In this document: in pieces, positions 33,350 to 44,388 of the stretch
Numbering within the stretch: the first letter of the stretch is position 1
Layout of the letters: the number at the start of each line of letters is the position of its first letter
Source of the DNA: Thereva unica
Taxonomy: Eukaryota > Arthropoda > Insecta > Diptera > Therevidae
Direction of reading: 5' to 3'
Length of the DNA: 64,000 bases
NCBI GenBank assembly: GCA_949987705.1
Contig: OX465281.1
Coordinates: forward strand, 164,004,393 to 164,068,392
Program-made: the position numbers and the translations under genes
Notes under the pieces: model-generated
What the model was told of the DNA's origin: nothing
The model's database searches: none
The model's input: only the letters and a program-made list of their open reading frames with translations

Positions 33350-33907
33350 ATGGGTAATCGTTATGAATGCGAAGAACAAGGCTACTGGGACAACTGGGAC
33401 AGTTACCTCTACATCGACGAAGAGGTCTCGTTATCGCCTCCTACACCGGATGGTTCGACGAGCCCTCTTAATCAAGCATTACAAGGTTCTACAACTACCC
33501 AGGAATATCCACCCGCGCTACCGGAGCAAACCAGGTATACTGTCTCAGCTGTCGAAGAACCGGCAAACATTAATGGGAGACCCGTCTCTTCGTTACGAAT
33601 ACTGCGACCAACACGTACGCTAAAGGAATATAAGGACAGAGAAAACAACGATTTTCAACGTTTTACCACGAGAGAAGGTGTCGACATTTTTCTGTCCAAA
33701 CAGGTATTATGCAAAATAGATTTCGAAAAAATCCAACGACGAAGGGGAAGGGAGCAGACGATCAACCTCCCCGGCCGTTATCAAGCGAAGGTTAAGGTAA
33801 AGGCCGACGGAAACATCCTCTTTCACCACTATCGGAAAAGAGGAATCTCAAAAATACGTAACATGTTGATCGAGAACGATCAACGGGGGGGAGGATGTTC
33901 AACCTGA
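33350..33907 (+). CDS. Second ORF of element C, unknown function
   Basis: An ATG frame of 185 codons begins 86 bases after the gag-pol stop, where an env gene would sit in a retrovirus-like element. The N-terminal third is acidic and rich in Tyr, Trp, Ser and Pro (YWDNWDSYLYIDEE). The C-terminal half is basic (FEKIQRRRGREQ, RYQAKVKVKADG). There is no signal peptide, membrane segment or Cys pattern, so it is not an envelope protein. The frame runs through the polypurine tract, encoding the terminal RGGGCST, and its stop lies 12 bases inside the LTR. I do not recognise the family. A basic nucleic-acid-binding or regulatory accessory protein is a guess. Confidence 0.6.
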   Translation: MGNRYECEEQGYWDNWDSYLYIDEEVSLSPPTPDGSTSPLNQALQGSTTTQEYPPALPEQTRYTVSAVEEPANINGRPVSSLRILRPTRTLKEYKDRENNDFQRFTTREGVDIFLSKQVLCKIDFEKIQRRRGREQTINLPGRYQAKVKVKADGNILFHHYRKRGISKIRNMLIENDQRGGGCST

Positions 33908-35551
33908 AACCCTAAAAATAAAAACAATTATATGTATGAACTCAAAAATATTCAGATAATACCTGGTGCCTGGGTGAACACAGGCACATTCCAAGGGAAA
34001 TACCTAAAATAAGATGTAAAATTAATGAAATACTATAAAAATGAAAATGTCAACAAAAAAACAACAACAAAAAAACAACAACAAAAACAATGAGAAAAAA
34101 AAAATGAATTTAAATAACTGGAACTACATAATAGACATAAATCAACGAAATACAACATGAATTAAACGCAAGTCAATAATATTATATCGAATTTAGTTGA
34201 ATTAAATGAATTTTACAGGGTTTTGGAATGAACATAACCCCAAAATGAAAAGGTATAAAAAATACCGAAAATGATCACAAATTATGTAAATTTATGCAAC
34301 TAACAATAAACCACCACCTAAGTTAAACTGCACTCACCTGTAACACAACGAATTTCCGTGAATTAGCAAGTAAAAGGTAACTAAACACTCGCGACACAAC
34401 CAATTCGGAAACCGCGTAACTTTGACACCTCGCGACGTTTGAGGTGTCAAAACAATATGAAATTTTCCGGCGAAAACAATGGTGATGCCAGAAAGGTAGT
34501 ATTTTTTCGAAATTAAAAGATATTGCCAAAAAGATATTTTTACCTTAATGACAATAAGAAAAAAAAGGACATTATGTTGAAAAGGGATGACAACAATTTT
34601 GTCAATTTTAGAGCAAATTTTGGAAATTCATCCCAGTTTTTCCAGGGAAATTGGAATTTCTCTAATGGACGCCTTTTTGCTTATAAAAAGCGGCGCACCC
34701 AGCGATTGGACCTCTTAGTTTGTTTGAGAAATCATAGTGAGTTGGAAGATTTAGTGAAGTGAGTGACCAAAATCAAGGCAGGATCCACGCGAGAAAATAA
34801 GAAACTTATAGAAAGGTATCCAAAGTTATAAAAGGTAACAATTTGTTGTTTTTTATTTGTGGCATACATGCTATTAATTGGCATCAAGCCCGATATAAAT
34901 TAACCATTAACGTGGGAGGTGTAAACATGCAAATCATTGCATCGCATCAAGCACGTTAATATTGTTTTCAGCCATCAACGCCGGTACAAGGGAAGAAAAT
35001 TTTAAGGTGCAAATTTCAAGTGAAGGTGTATTTTAATTTTAAGGAATTAATATTTAAGGTTATTATGTAAAAATAAAAAAGGATGAAATTGGAACAATAA
35101 AATTTAAATGTGCATTATTGTGGAGAATTGTGTAAATTAAAATTGAAATAATAAATTATAAACGTACATTTATTGTGGAGAATTGTGTAAATTAAAATTG
35201 AAATAATAAATTATAAACGTACATTTATTGTGGAGACTTGTGTAAATTAAAATTGAAATAATAAATTATAAACGTACATTTATTGTGGAAACTTGTGAAA
35301 TTGAAATTGAAATAATAAATTATAAAAGTACATTTATTGTGGAGACTTGTTTAAATTAAAATTGAATTAATAAATTATAAAAGTGTATTTATTGTGGAGA
35401 CATTTTTTTTATAAATAAATATCCAGTGGAGTGAGGAATATTGTCTTTTTACTGAAACTCAGTGTACATTCGAATCTTGTCTTTGAATCACGGAACAAAT
35501 ATAAATTGTCGTGCATTCTTTATACCGCTACACCAGGCCACCTATCGAACA
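33896..35551 (+). repeat. 3' LTR of C (longer form)
   Basis: It is 1656 bases and follows the purine tract GGGGGGGAGGA. Bases about 33979-34412 are absent from the 5' LTR and include a (CAA)-rich stretch near 34050-34092. The hairpin (34421-34451), TATA box (34682-34689) and 55-base array (35117-35404) are shared with the 5' LTR. Confidence 0.93.
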
Positions 35552-37456
35552 ACCTACGTGGCTAACAGAGTATCTGAAATACAAAGTTCCATCAACATCA
35601 GTCAGTGGAGATATGTGCCCTCAGAGTCAAATCCCGCAGATTGTGCCAGTCGTGGCCTCAATCCAGAGCAACTACCGGAATTTCATCTATTTTGGAACGG
35701 ACCTTCCTGGTTGCAGCAACCTTCTACGCAATAGCCTTCCGGTATACATTCTACTTCAAGAAAGGATGATTTGGAAGAAAGAAAGACTGCTGCTTCCTTC
35801 CACGCCAAGTCCATTCAATAATAGTCTCTTATTGAGCGCTACTCAACTTTTACGAGATTACTACGTGTGGTAGCTTATATCCGTAGATTCGTCTTCAATT
35901 GCAGACAGAAATCAGAACATCGCCTCAATACTGTACTGTCAACTTTAGAGCTACAAGAGACCACCGATCTGTGCATCTACGTTGTGCAGCATCAGCATCT
36001 CGCAAATAGCTGCTAATAAACCACTAAGCCAAGACAGTCATACTGTTCGTTTACACCCGTTCTTGGACGAAAAGCAGCTTTTAAGGGTTGGCGGACGCTT
36101 GAAGAATGCACTCCTATCTTACAATGAAAGGTTCCCTATTATTCTTCCCAAGAAGAACCACTTCACTACGCTAATAATTAAGCATTATCACGAACTCACG
36201 TGCATGGAGGGACGCAACTTACGTTAAGCCACATCAGACGCAATTATTGGATACTCCATGGTCGAAATGCAGTCCGACACTATATCCACCAGTGTATACC
36301 ATGTTTCCGGCAAAGAGTGGTTATGAAGGATCAACTAATGAGTAACCTACCGCCAAATCGAGTGCGACCGTCACAACCGTTTCAACATACCGGTGTGGAC
36401 TACGCTGGACCAAACGTGCTCAAGATTCACAAAGGGCGAGGCTTCAAAACACAAAAAGGGTATATCGCAGTGTTTGTTTGCCTATGCATCAAGTCTGTGC
36501 ACTTGGAAGTTGTAGGAGATATGACAACAGACTCGTTTATCGCCGCCTTCCGCCGGTTTACCTCACGACGCGGAATCTGCACGGACCTTTATTCCGACCG
36601 CGCTACTAATTTTGTTGGAGCAGACGCCGAGTTACGCTCTAAGCTTATCTTATCCAGAAACTGCGAATCTTATCGAGTTCCCGAGCTTCTATCTAAAGAT
36701 GGCACTAATTGGCACTTCATACCGCCGCACTCACCCCATTTCGGTGGCATCTGGGAGGCAGCAGTCAAGTCAGTGAAGCATCACCTAAAGCGTGTTCTCG
36801 GAGAAACCCTTCTAACCTCTGAAGAGATGACCACCCTCCTGTGCCAAGAGGAGGCAGCACTAAACTCTCGGCCTATCTGCCCCTTAAACGATGACCCTGA
36901 TGACCTCACACCTTTAAGCCCCGGACATTTCCTTATTGGCGGCCCTTTAACATCGGTTCCTGAACCAAGCGTGCTTTGCTTGAAGGACAATCGGTTATCC
37001 CGTTGGCAGCTTACACAGAAAATGTTTCAAGACTTCTGGAAACGAGAGCCTGGGGAGTATCTTAACGGTCTACAGCAGCAATATAAATGGACCCGCGAGA
37101 AAACCACAGTCAAGATCAACGACCTAGTATTACTAAAAGATGATCGCTATCCCCCTTGCAAATGGCCCATAGGGAGGGTAACCGCAGTGCACCCGGGTCC
37201 AGATGGATTAGTTCGAGTCGCCACCGTCAGGACTCAGCATTCAGTATTCCTGCGCCCAGTGGTCAAATTAGCTGTTCTGCCCCTTGGTTCTGAAGAAGTT
37301 TCAGACATGTACTCTAATTGTAGCTCTCTTTTGCAGGAACCTGCAGTTGAAACATTAAAAGACGGCGGGCGGCCCGTTTTCACAGACGGAGGACCTTCGT
37401 CGATAGATGGACGAGGCGGGCGGAATGTTGAAGCGCGCCAGATAACGCACACGTGA
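35552..37456 (+). pseudogene. pol: RNase H end and integrase of B
   Basis: The first codons (TYVANRVSEIQ) continue the sequence interrupted at 26755. Up to about 36200 there are two or more frameshifts and stops. From about 36197 a long clean frame encodes integrase: zinc-binding region (HGGTQLTL to CIPCFRQR), VDYAGP, YSDRATNFVGA and FGGIWEAAVKS with the D, D and E residues, and the BEL C-terminal domain (LSPGHFLIGGPL). In YSDRATNF the usual Gly of SDxGTNF is replaced. The frame reads through the polypurine tract and ends in the LTR at 37456. Confidence 0.9.
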
Positions 37457-37639
37457 TCACCAGAAATCCCCACCAGTTTTCTCTTACAAACCAGGTCGGC
37501 TTCGAATTCCTGCGAGCAAACACCAAAACTGTCAACCAAGCAAATAAACTTCTATTGTAGTAACTGTACCGTATTGTTTTATTTATATAAAAACCAAGTC
37601 ATATGAGTGCACCTGAATCCCCGCAATTAATACTAAACA
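37426..37639 (+). repeat. 3' LTR of B
   Basis: It is 214 bases, starting TGTTGAAGCG after a purine-rich tract (GAGGCGGGCGGAA) and ending ACTAAACA. Its last 90 bases match 14215-14304 with two substitutions. Confidence 0.88.
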
Positions 37640-37730
37640 ATGTCCTTAAAAGGAGTCTTTTTAATCTCATTAGCCGTTTAGATATGTTTTCTTTTGCTTG
37701 CGTGGGTTACATGTAATCATGTAATTTAGA

Positions 37731-38002
37731 TTTTTTTTTTTTTTTTTTTATATGAAAAAAACCAAGCTTAGGTGTAACCCTTTGTACTACCAGTCCGTCA
37801 TGTCGTTCAGTTCATGGTGCAATGTCTAGTAGTAAGCTTGGTTTGAAGAATAGAGGAGAATAGGAAAGGTTAGAGGGGGTCTGGAGGGTGTAGAAGAAAA
37901 TGACGATGGACCTCACGTTTGAACTCTAAGGTATTGTACGAGTTCGGAAATAACGACTGTGGGAGATTATTCCACAGTCGAATTGTTCTATTCATAAACG
38001 AA
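37731..38002 (-). mobile_element. 5'-truncated non-LTR retrotransposon fragment
   Basis: On the minus strand 38000-37870 encodes MNRTIRLWNNLPQSLFPNSY followed by a short tail and a stop at 37872-37870. This matches the C-terminal signature (RTxRLWNxLP) of reverse transcriptases of CR1/L2/Crack-like or Jockey-like elements. A poly(A) tail appears as poly(T) at 37731-37749. The 3' untranslated part has an 11-base-pair inverted repeat around AAGCTT. Sequence up to about 38220 may be a more decayed part of the same element. Confidence 0.65.
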
Positions 38003-38349
38003 CTTTATTATTGCATGCTTAGTTGTCCTCATCAGAGCCTCATCCCAGCGCTTGGTTGTGCTAAATAGGTAAATTTTTCTTGACCCAGCTGAGAAGTGCG
38101 CCTTCTGTTCTAGAAGGGTTTACTCTATTATTATTAATTAAAATTCTAAGAGCCGAAACTGCAAGCGTTTGGGCTCGATGCGTAAAAACTGAACTGACTG
38201 GTTGGCCATCTAACTAACAACCGGAAAAACGTTATGCTAAGGCATCGGACGTACACTTACAGTAGAGGTATAGCTACACTAAAATTTTTCTTAGGACCAC
38301 GGCCCTACATTAGAACGACCTTGGGTTCGTTCATTGATCAAATATGTTA

Positions 38350-38456
38350 TATAATTCATTCAGCAGCATCTACTTGAAAGATGCGTTAGTTTTTCAAGTT
38401 TGTTGGATTGTTTTCGTGAATCTTCACAATCTCCACTTAATATATTGTCATCCAGT
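38350..38456 (-). repeat. Inverted copy of part of the dispersed repeat at 4507-4700
   Basis: ACTTAATATATTGTCATCCA and preceding bases are the reverse complement of 4579-4690, with scattered differences and small indels. Confidence 0.7.
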
Positions 38457-40717
38457 TGTAACGGCCGCCCCATGGAGCAAGCCTCTAAAGCGCATTATCT
38501 TACCCCCACAACGGGCATAAGCGCCAAATTGGACTTTGGACAGAAATTAACTAAGGCAAAATCTATAATCATAAATGGCAACAAGGCCTCCACTTGCTGG
38601 CTGATTCCACAAATCAGTTCATAAATTTTTTTTTATCCTGATCTGGCAACTACCCGATCCAGTAAATGTAAGAAACACAATGGCCGCGTTTATGTCCAAG
38701 TTAATAACTGAGTTAGGCAAGATAACAACGGCATAAACAGCAATTTTTTTTAGCGCTGTTAGCTAACTTATTTCTGCTTTTTGACTTAGCTAAAATGTAG
38801 CACAGCTCAATACTGTCAAAATGGATTGATGTTTGCTTATAAATTTTTGTTATAAGCAAATAATTTAGAAGACATTCTTTTTATTATTAATTTTTTAGCT
38901 TTTTGTTATTTGTGAAATGAGAAATGTTATTATTTTTGCTTGTTATTAGTTGTAAAATGTGAATTATCAAATGGCCTGCTAGAAACGGTGCTAAGTTAAC
39001 AGTGCTAGTTTAACAGAGTAAAAGTAACTCGGGCATAAACTCGGCCAATGAAATGCGGAGAACCAACGCAGGAATGCAAACTAACGGGGTTGATCTGGGC
39101 CGGTGATGGATTGTGGGAGAATTTTTCTGGTGGCGACAGTCAGTTTTTGGATTTTAGTTGGGCGCGCTGATCTCGTTTAAGGAGTTTTATTTTTTTTGAT
39201 TTTAGATTTGGTGAAGAGAGTTTGACCGCGCACTTTTGTATGATATAGAGTAGCCTAAAGTTTTTTTTGAGGAGAAGAAAACCGCGTGCGTTTCACGTTG
39301 TTGGGAGTGATGGGTGATATATCGGGAAATAAAATTGTGTTTTAAAATTAATTTCGGATAATTTAAAAAAAAGATCTGCTAAACTACAAAGGTTTCGGAA
39401 TGTTCAGGAAAATTTGGATTAAGTTCTTTTTTTATATATATAAATAATTAGTAATTTAGCGAGAAAGAAAGCAAAGTATTAAAAGATATATAAACGAAGA
39501 AGGAAAATATATAACAGATATTATATATATAATTTTCTTTAATAAAAATCATGCCAAATTGAAAAAGAAGAAAAAAATGCTAAAAGGTTTATCTCGTCCG
39601 TTATCTCGCGTGCATGAGGACTGTAAGTGTGTGTGTAAATATCACTTTTTGAGTAGTAAATTTGAAGATCAATCGATTTTGTTAATGAAGCTCGATAACA
39701 TAGATTTACAATTACATAATTCAACATAAAAATTTAGAATATTTCTTTTAACATCATTAAGGTATTCTTCTAATTCAAAATCTTCAGTGCTACCTTTTAA
39801 ATTTTCTTCTTTTGCAAACTTTAATCCAAAGTACATATTAGATATAGATAGTTGATTCTCTTTATCTCTATAATATACTTTAACTTTGACATTTTCTTTA
39901 AATGACGTTTTCATAGTGATAATTGAAGCATTTGCCTGGTTTATTTTCTTCTAGATTACATCTCTGAAATGAGTAGTAAATTTAGCAATTTGAGTAGTGA
40001 AGTAGCAAAAATTAGGAAAACATGAAAAACGTAGTAGATTTGCTGCAATTGTAGTAAGGTGACAACACTGAATGTTAGTGGCCAAGGGCTAGCGTCTCTT
40101 TTGTTTAAAAACAAAAAAAAATTGTCGAGAAAGGCAGAAAGCATGCCTGACGTTATAACGGTTGAGTTTTACGGTTAATTAAAGTATATTTCATAGAGAA
40201 AATAGGAGAGAAACTCGAACTAAATACAATATACTAAATACTAAATTTTGAGTTAAATAAGAAAATATTTCCTCTTTCTTCGAAATAACAAAAATCAAAA
40301 TTAATGGAGAAAAAGACAATAATTTGGGAGTGATCTTGCGGGTGGCGTGAAAGTGGGAGTCGTCGTCTTTGTTTGACACGTTTATTACATTTAATTTTTT
40401 TTTTCTAAATTATTTTTTTTCCTTTTAGAAACGCCATTACTAATAGTGCTATTTTAGTTTTCGCGCTGCGGGAAAATCATGAAACTAAGTTTTTTTTCTC
40501 AATTTACACCTTCTTTCGGGGAAAACTCTCGTGATAATAGTAGTGCTGTCATCGTTTCTCAAGTTCAAGTTCAAGTGTCCAGTTCAACACCTGGGACTCT
40601 GGTTTTTTTTAAATAAGCTTTCCTCAAAAATATTTAATAAATATTTTAAATTTGTCATTACATTATTATTTCCAGCTCAGCGTTGCAATTAGGTCTACTT
40701 TTAATGTTATTTATTTT
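38457..40717. other. A+T-rich stretch without a supported gene
   Basis: No motif, RNA gene or repeat is recognised. A minus-strand frame of 81 codons at 39669-39914 starts with ATG and is charged (KFAKEENLKGSTEDFELEEY), but it has no recognised homology and its context is low-complexity; I do not call it a gene. Homopolymer runs and TA-rich tracts are frequent. Confidence 0.5.
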
Positions 40718-40795
40718 TATTATTATTAAGGAATGAGGGGGCAACCCATATGGTGAACACTGCGGCCAAGTTAGGCCTATTGTGTACGTACCCCA

Positions 40796-41650
40796 CTAGC
40801 GGAACAGACTATCGGCCTTCCGAATGAAGGCAAGAAGGTCTTTAGTTGATGAAGACCGGACTTGGGCAGGGCTCAAGAACTCTCTGATAAACGTTCTTCT
40901 TCTAAGCCAGATCAGAGCAGGACATTCACAAAGAATATGTGTGGAAGTTTCATCGCCTTCCAAGCATCGCCATCGGCATTCTGTCTCTTGAGACAGTCCT
41001 AGGTTGTGGAGGTGGTGCCGCAGTCCTACATGGCCAGTGAGATAGCCCACCAGCAGCCTTAGGTCCGCTCTGTTTAGAGTAATAGTGCCCCTTAAGGCAA
41101 AGGGTCTTATAAGATCTTTAGCCTGTCTAAGACCTGGGACTGACTCCCAATAGGCTAGGTTTATTTTCTTAATCCACTCTTCTATCAAGGACTTGGAGGT
41201 GGACCAATAGATGCCACAGAAGGGTTCTGGGCCCTGGAACAACGTCTCAGACCCCTCCCTAGCGAGGCTGTCTGCAGCCTCATTTCCCTCGATACCCCAG
41301 TGTCCGGGGACCCAGCATAGCGAGACCTCGTTTCTTCTGGTCAGGCTCTGGAGTACGTCAAAACACCCTACTACTATTTTGGAAGAAAACTTCCACGTTG
41401 AGAGTGCCTTGATGGCAGCTTGGCTGCCAGAAAAGATTTTAATGTTGGCGCCTTTCAGACCTTTCTCAAGGTTGAGCCTAGCGCAGGTCGCAATGCCATG
41501 TATTTCAGTCTGGAAAACAGAGGGCCACTTACTCATTGCAATCGAGACCTTGGAGTTGGGTCCTGCGACACCAGCCCCTGTACCATGCTCCATCTTTGAC
41601 CCGTCAGTAAACCAGTGGAGATGGTTTGGATCCCTATAATTTCCTCCCAC
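40796..41650 (-). pseudogene. RNase H domain of the LOA-like ORF2
   Basis: This frame continues ORF2 after a one-base shift near 41640-41650. RNase H motifs are WFTDGSK, TEIHGI, FSGSQAAIKAL, CWVPGHWGIEGNEAADSLA. The third motif should be SDSQ; its catalytic Asp is Gly (codon at 41426-41428), one A-to-G change. A C-terminal Cys-His segment (CRWRCLEGDETSTHILCECP) is typical of this group. The product could not have working RNase H. Confidence 0.85.
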
Positions 41651-44388
41651 TCAGAGCGATCCGGGATAATTGCTTTGAATTTCCTTTGGAATCGTAGTTG
41701 ACTAACCATATGGTCGGATACGCGGCAGATGGAAATGCTTGGGATATTTTTAAGGATATCCATGTGTCCTTTGACCGTATGGGGCCAGTTGGATGAGATC
41801 TGAAGTCTCAAGGCACTTATGGCGGCGGATTTCCATATGAAGAGATGCAAAGGGGTCAATCCAATGATTGCTTCCATTGCAGCTGTGGGGCAGGTCCGCA
41901 TAGCTCCGGTAATGGAGAGGCAAGCAAGCCGTTGAAGCTTGCTGCACTTGAGGATCGACGTAACCTGTTTAGTCTTGGGCCACCAAACTATAGCAGCATA
42001 AGTGACAACAGGTTTAACGATCGTATTGTACATCCAGTACATCATTTGTGGTGTAAGACCCCATGTCCTACCCAGAAGCCTTTTGCAGGCCCATATGGCC
42101 CTTGTGGCTTTGCTGATGACGTAGTCAAGTTGAGCGTTCCAGTTCAGTCTCTTGTCTAGCTTTACTCCCAAATACTTGACTGAGTCTGAGTACTCAACTG
42201 TGGTATCCCGAATACAGATAGGACCTAGGTCCAATTTGTAACGTTTGGAGAAAGGTACCAGGACAGCTTTATTTGGGTTAATTGCTAGGCCCTCCTTGGT
42301 ACACCATCTTTGAACTTCTCGTAGTGCTGTTCTCATGACCTCTGTAATGGTCAAATCGAATTTCCCAAAGAGATCATCTGCATAGCCGATGACATCGAAA
42401 CCAGATTTAGATAGTTTAGTCAAAAGTTCATCCACAACTAGTGACCAAAGTAATGGGGATAAAACTCCACCTTGAGGGCACCCCTTCATAGCCTTAACAC
42501 TAATGGTGGAGACACCTAGGGTAGAAGAAATGTCACGATCTGCAAGCATGGCATTTATCCACTCAATCGTGTGAGGATCCAGATTTCTGAGAGCCAGTGC
42601 TCTAGAGATTTAATCATAGCCTGTGTTATCGAAAGCACCTTCGATGTCAAGGAACGAGCATAAGGCAGTTTCCTTAGCGAGGAAGGCCTTTTCGATTTTA
42701 CTGACCAGGTGGTGTAAAGCAACCTCTGTTGATTTACCTTTAGAGTAAGCGAACTGGGAGCTATGTAGAGGGAGGGAGAGCTCCAGTTTGCACCTAATAT
42801 GAAGATCTAGCAGCCTTTCCATAGTTTTCAAAAGAAAAGAGGTTAAGCTGATAGGTCTGTACGATTTAGGCAGCTCGAGGGGTCTGTTGCCCTGTTTCGG
42901 GATAAAAACCACCACGACTTTCCTCCAGATGGTTGGAATGTATCCCCAATTGAAGCTGGCTCTAAAGAGGCAGACCAGGTTGTTGAGGGTCAGATCGAGG
43001 CCCTTCTGAAGAAGTGCCGGAAAAATTCCGTCTCCTCCGGGTGACTTATAGGGTTGAAAAGAGGCCACTGCCCATTTAACCTTGTCACAGTCGAAGATAT
43101 TCCCTGAAAGACTGCGGGAATAGCGGTCTGGGATGGTCCTATGACTACACCCAGGATCCAATGGATAAGCGGTCTGGAAGATTGACCCTGGAAAGTGCTC
43201 TCTGAGCAGGCACCTTATGGTTTCCTCATGGTTAGAGGTGTAGGAGCCATCCTCCTTTTTGAGAAGGCCCACTCCGTTGAAGGAGCCTTTGGAAAGTAGC
43301 TTTTGGAGTCTAGTCGCCTCTGGTAGAGTCTGAATGCTCTCACAGTGTTTCCGCCAGGCAATCCTTTTGGAACGTCTCAACTCCTTGTTATAGGCTGTTA
43401 GGGTGAACCTATATTCATCCCAATACCCGGTGTGTTTTGCTCTATTGAACAATCTCCTAACGTCTCTACGCATTGCAGCTAACCTGTCATTCCACCAGGG
43501 CACCTTTCGCGATGACTGAAAGGAAGAGACAGTGTTGCTGTCATGGTAGGAAGAGATCAGCACGTCAGTAAGCTGCGTGGCCGCATTCTCTAGTTCATAC
43601 ACTGAGCTGATAGAAGCCGCAAGCTGGTCTGATTTCGAGGCCACTAGCCCCTGAAACTTAGACCAGTTGGTTTTCTTAGGAACCAAAGAAGAGGCGCGGA
43701 TATGTGGAAGGCCCACAATGTCAAATCTAATGTGCAGATGATCCGACAGTGAGGCCTCGTCCAGAACACGCCAGTTTTCAATCCTGTCGGATAAAAGCCT
43801 GCTCGTGAAGGTGAGGTCCAGCACCTCCTTTCTACTAGCAGTGATAAAAGTGGGTTTGCATCCTCTATTTGCTATATCTATGTTATTCGTAACGAGAAAT
43901 TCTAGAAGACACTCACCCCTTTGGTTTACATCGGTACTTCCCCAGATGGAGTGGTGAGCATTTGCATCACAGCCGATGACGAATTGCCGGTTCGTCTTGC
44001 GACAGAACTCAATGAGATCTTGAACCTCCTGGGGTGGCACTACTGCTACATCCCCCGGAAAGTAAGCGGACGCAAGAACGATTTCTTGGAATCCGTTGGC
44101 GGTGGGAACCGCAACCGAGATCGCCACTAGATCTCTAGAAATAAAGTTAGTTATGGAGAGATAAGTGACACGATTGTCAATTAGGAGGGCAGCGCGAGGC
44201 GCCCCACATCTCCGATCATACACTAGTTTACTTGAGCCGGTGGTAAGTCCTCTGACTTTGCCATCGGTTACCCAGGGCTCTTGAATAAGAGCAAGGGTAA
44301 GGTGCCTCTCCGCAAAAGTCTTGCACAGGGTGGAGGATGCCCCTTTTGCATGGTGCAAGTTTACTTGGAGTGCCCTTATGGCGCTCAT
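41533..44388 (-). pseudogene. Endonuclease and reverse transcriptase of the LOA-like ORF2
   Basis: The ATG at 44388 opens an apurinic-like endonuclease that would nick the target: QVNLHH, IQEPWV, GCDANAHHSIWG and SDHLHI carry its metal and catalytic residues. RT blocks include PKSYRPISLTSFLLK, SFLDIEGAFDN, KGCPQGGVLSPLLW and the catalytic GYADDL. A TAA at 42610-42612 interrupts the frame inside RT; the rest continues in register to 41533, where a frameshift leads to RNase H. The 5' end overlaps ORF1 by 161 bases. Confidence 0.9.

Larger units (their letters stand above)
26756..35551 (+). mobile_element. BEL/Pao retrotransposon C, full length and intact
   Basis: LTRs start TGTTC and end GAACA, with target duplication ACCTA at 26751-26755 and 35552-35556. 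The element has a primer site, one uninterrupted Gag-Pol frame, a second ORF, a polypurine tract and long LTRs. Apart from a 433-base size difference between the LTRs it looks complete and is the youngest BEL in the window. Its insertion splits the RNase H of B cleanly. Confidence 0.95.
14184..37639 (+). mobile_element. BEL/Pao retrotransposon B, host of nested insertions, decayed
   Basis: The parts of B are 14184-14603, 22970-26755 and 35552-37639. They join perfectly when A and C with one copy of each target duplication are removed. The order is LTR, tRNA-Tyr type primer site, leader, Gag, protease, RT, RNase H, integrase, LTR. Several nonsense codons, frameshifts and a deletion in RT show that it is dead. 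The first 123 bases of the 5' LTR are missing, and no target duplication is found around the whole. Confidence 0.88.

Noticed and set aside
33350..33907. Envelope gene in element C
   Set aside because: No signal peptide, membrane segment, cleavage site or Cys pattern.
39669..39914. 81-codon charged frame on the minus strand
   Set aside because: No homology recognised, no neighbouring exon signals, low-complexity surroundings; possible but not supported.
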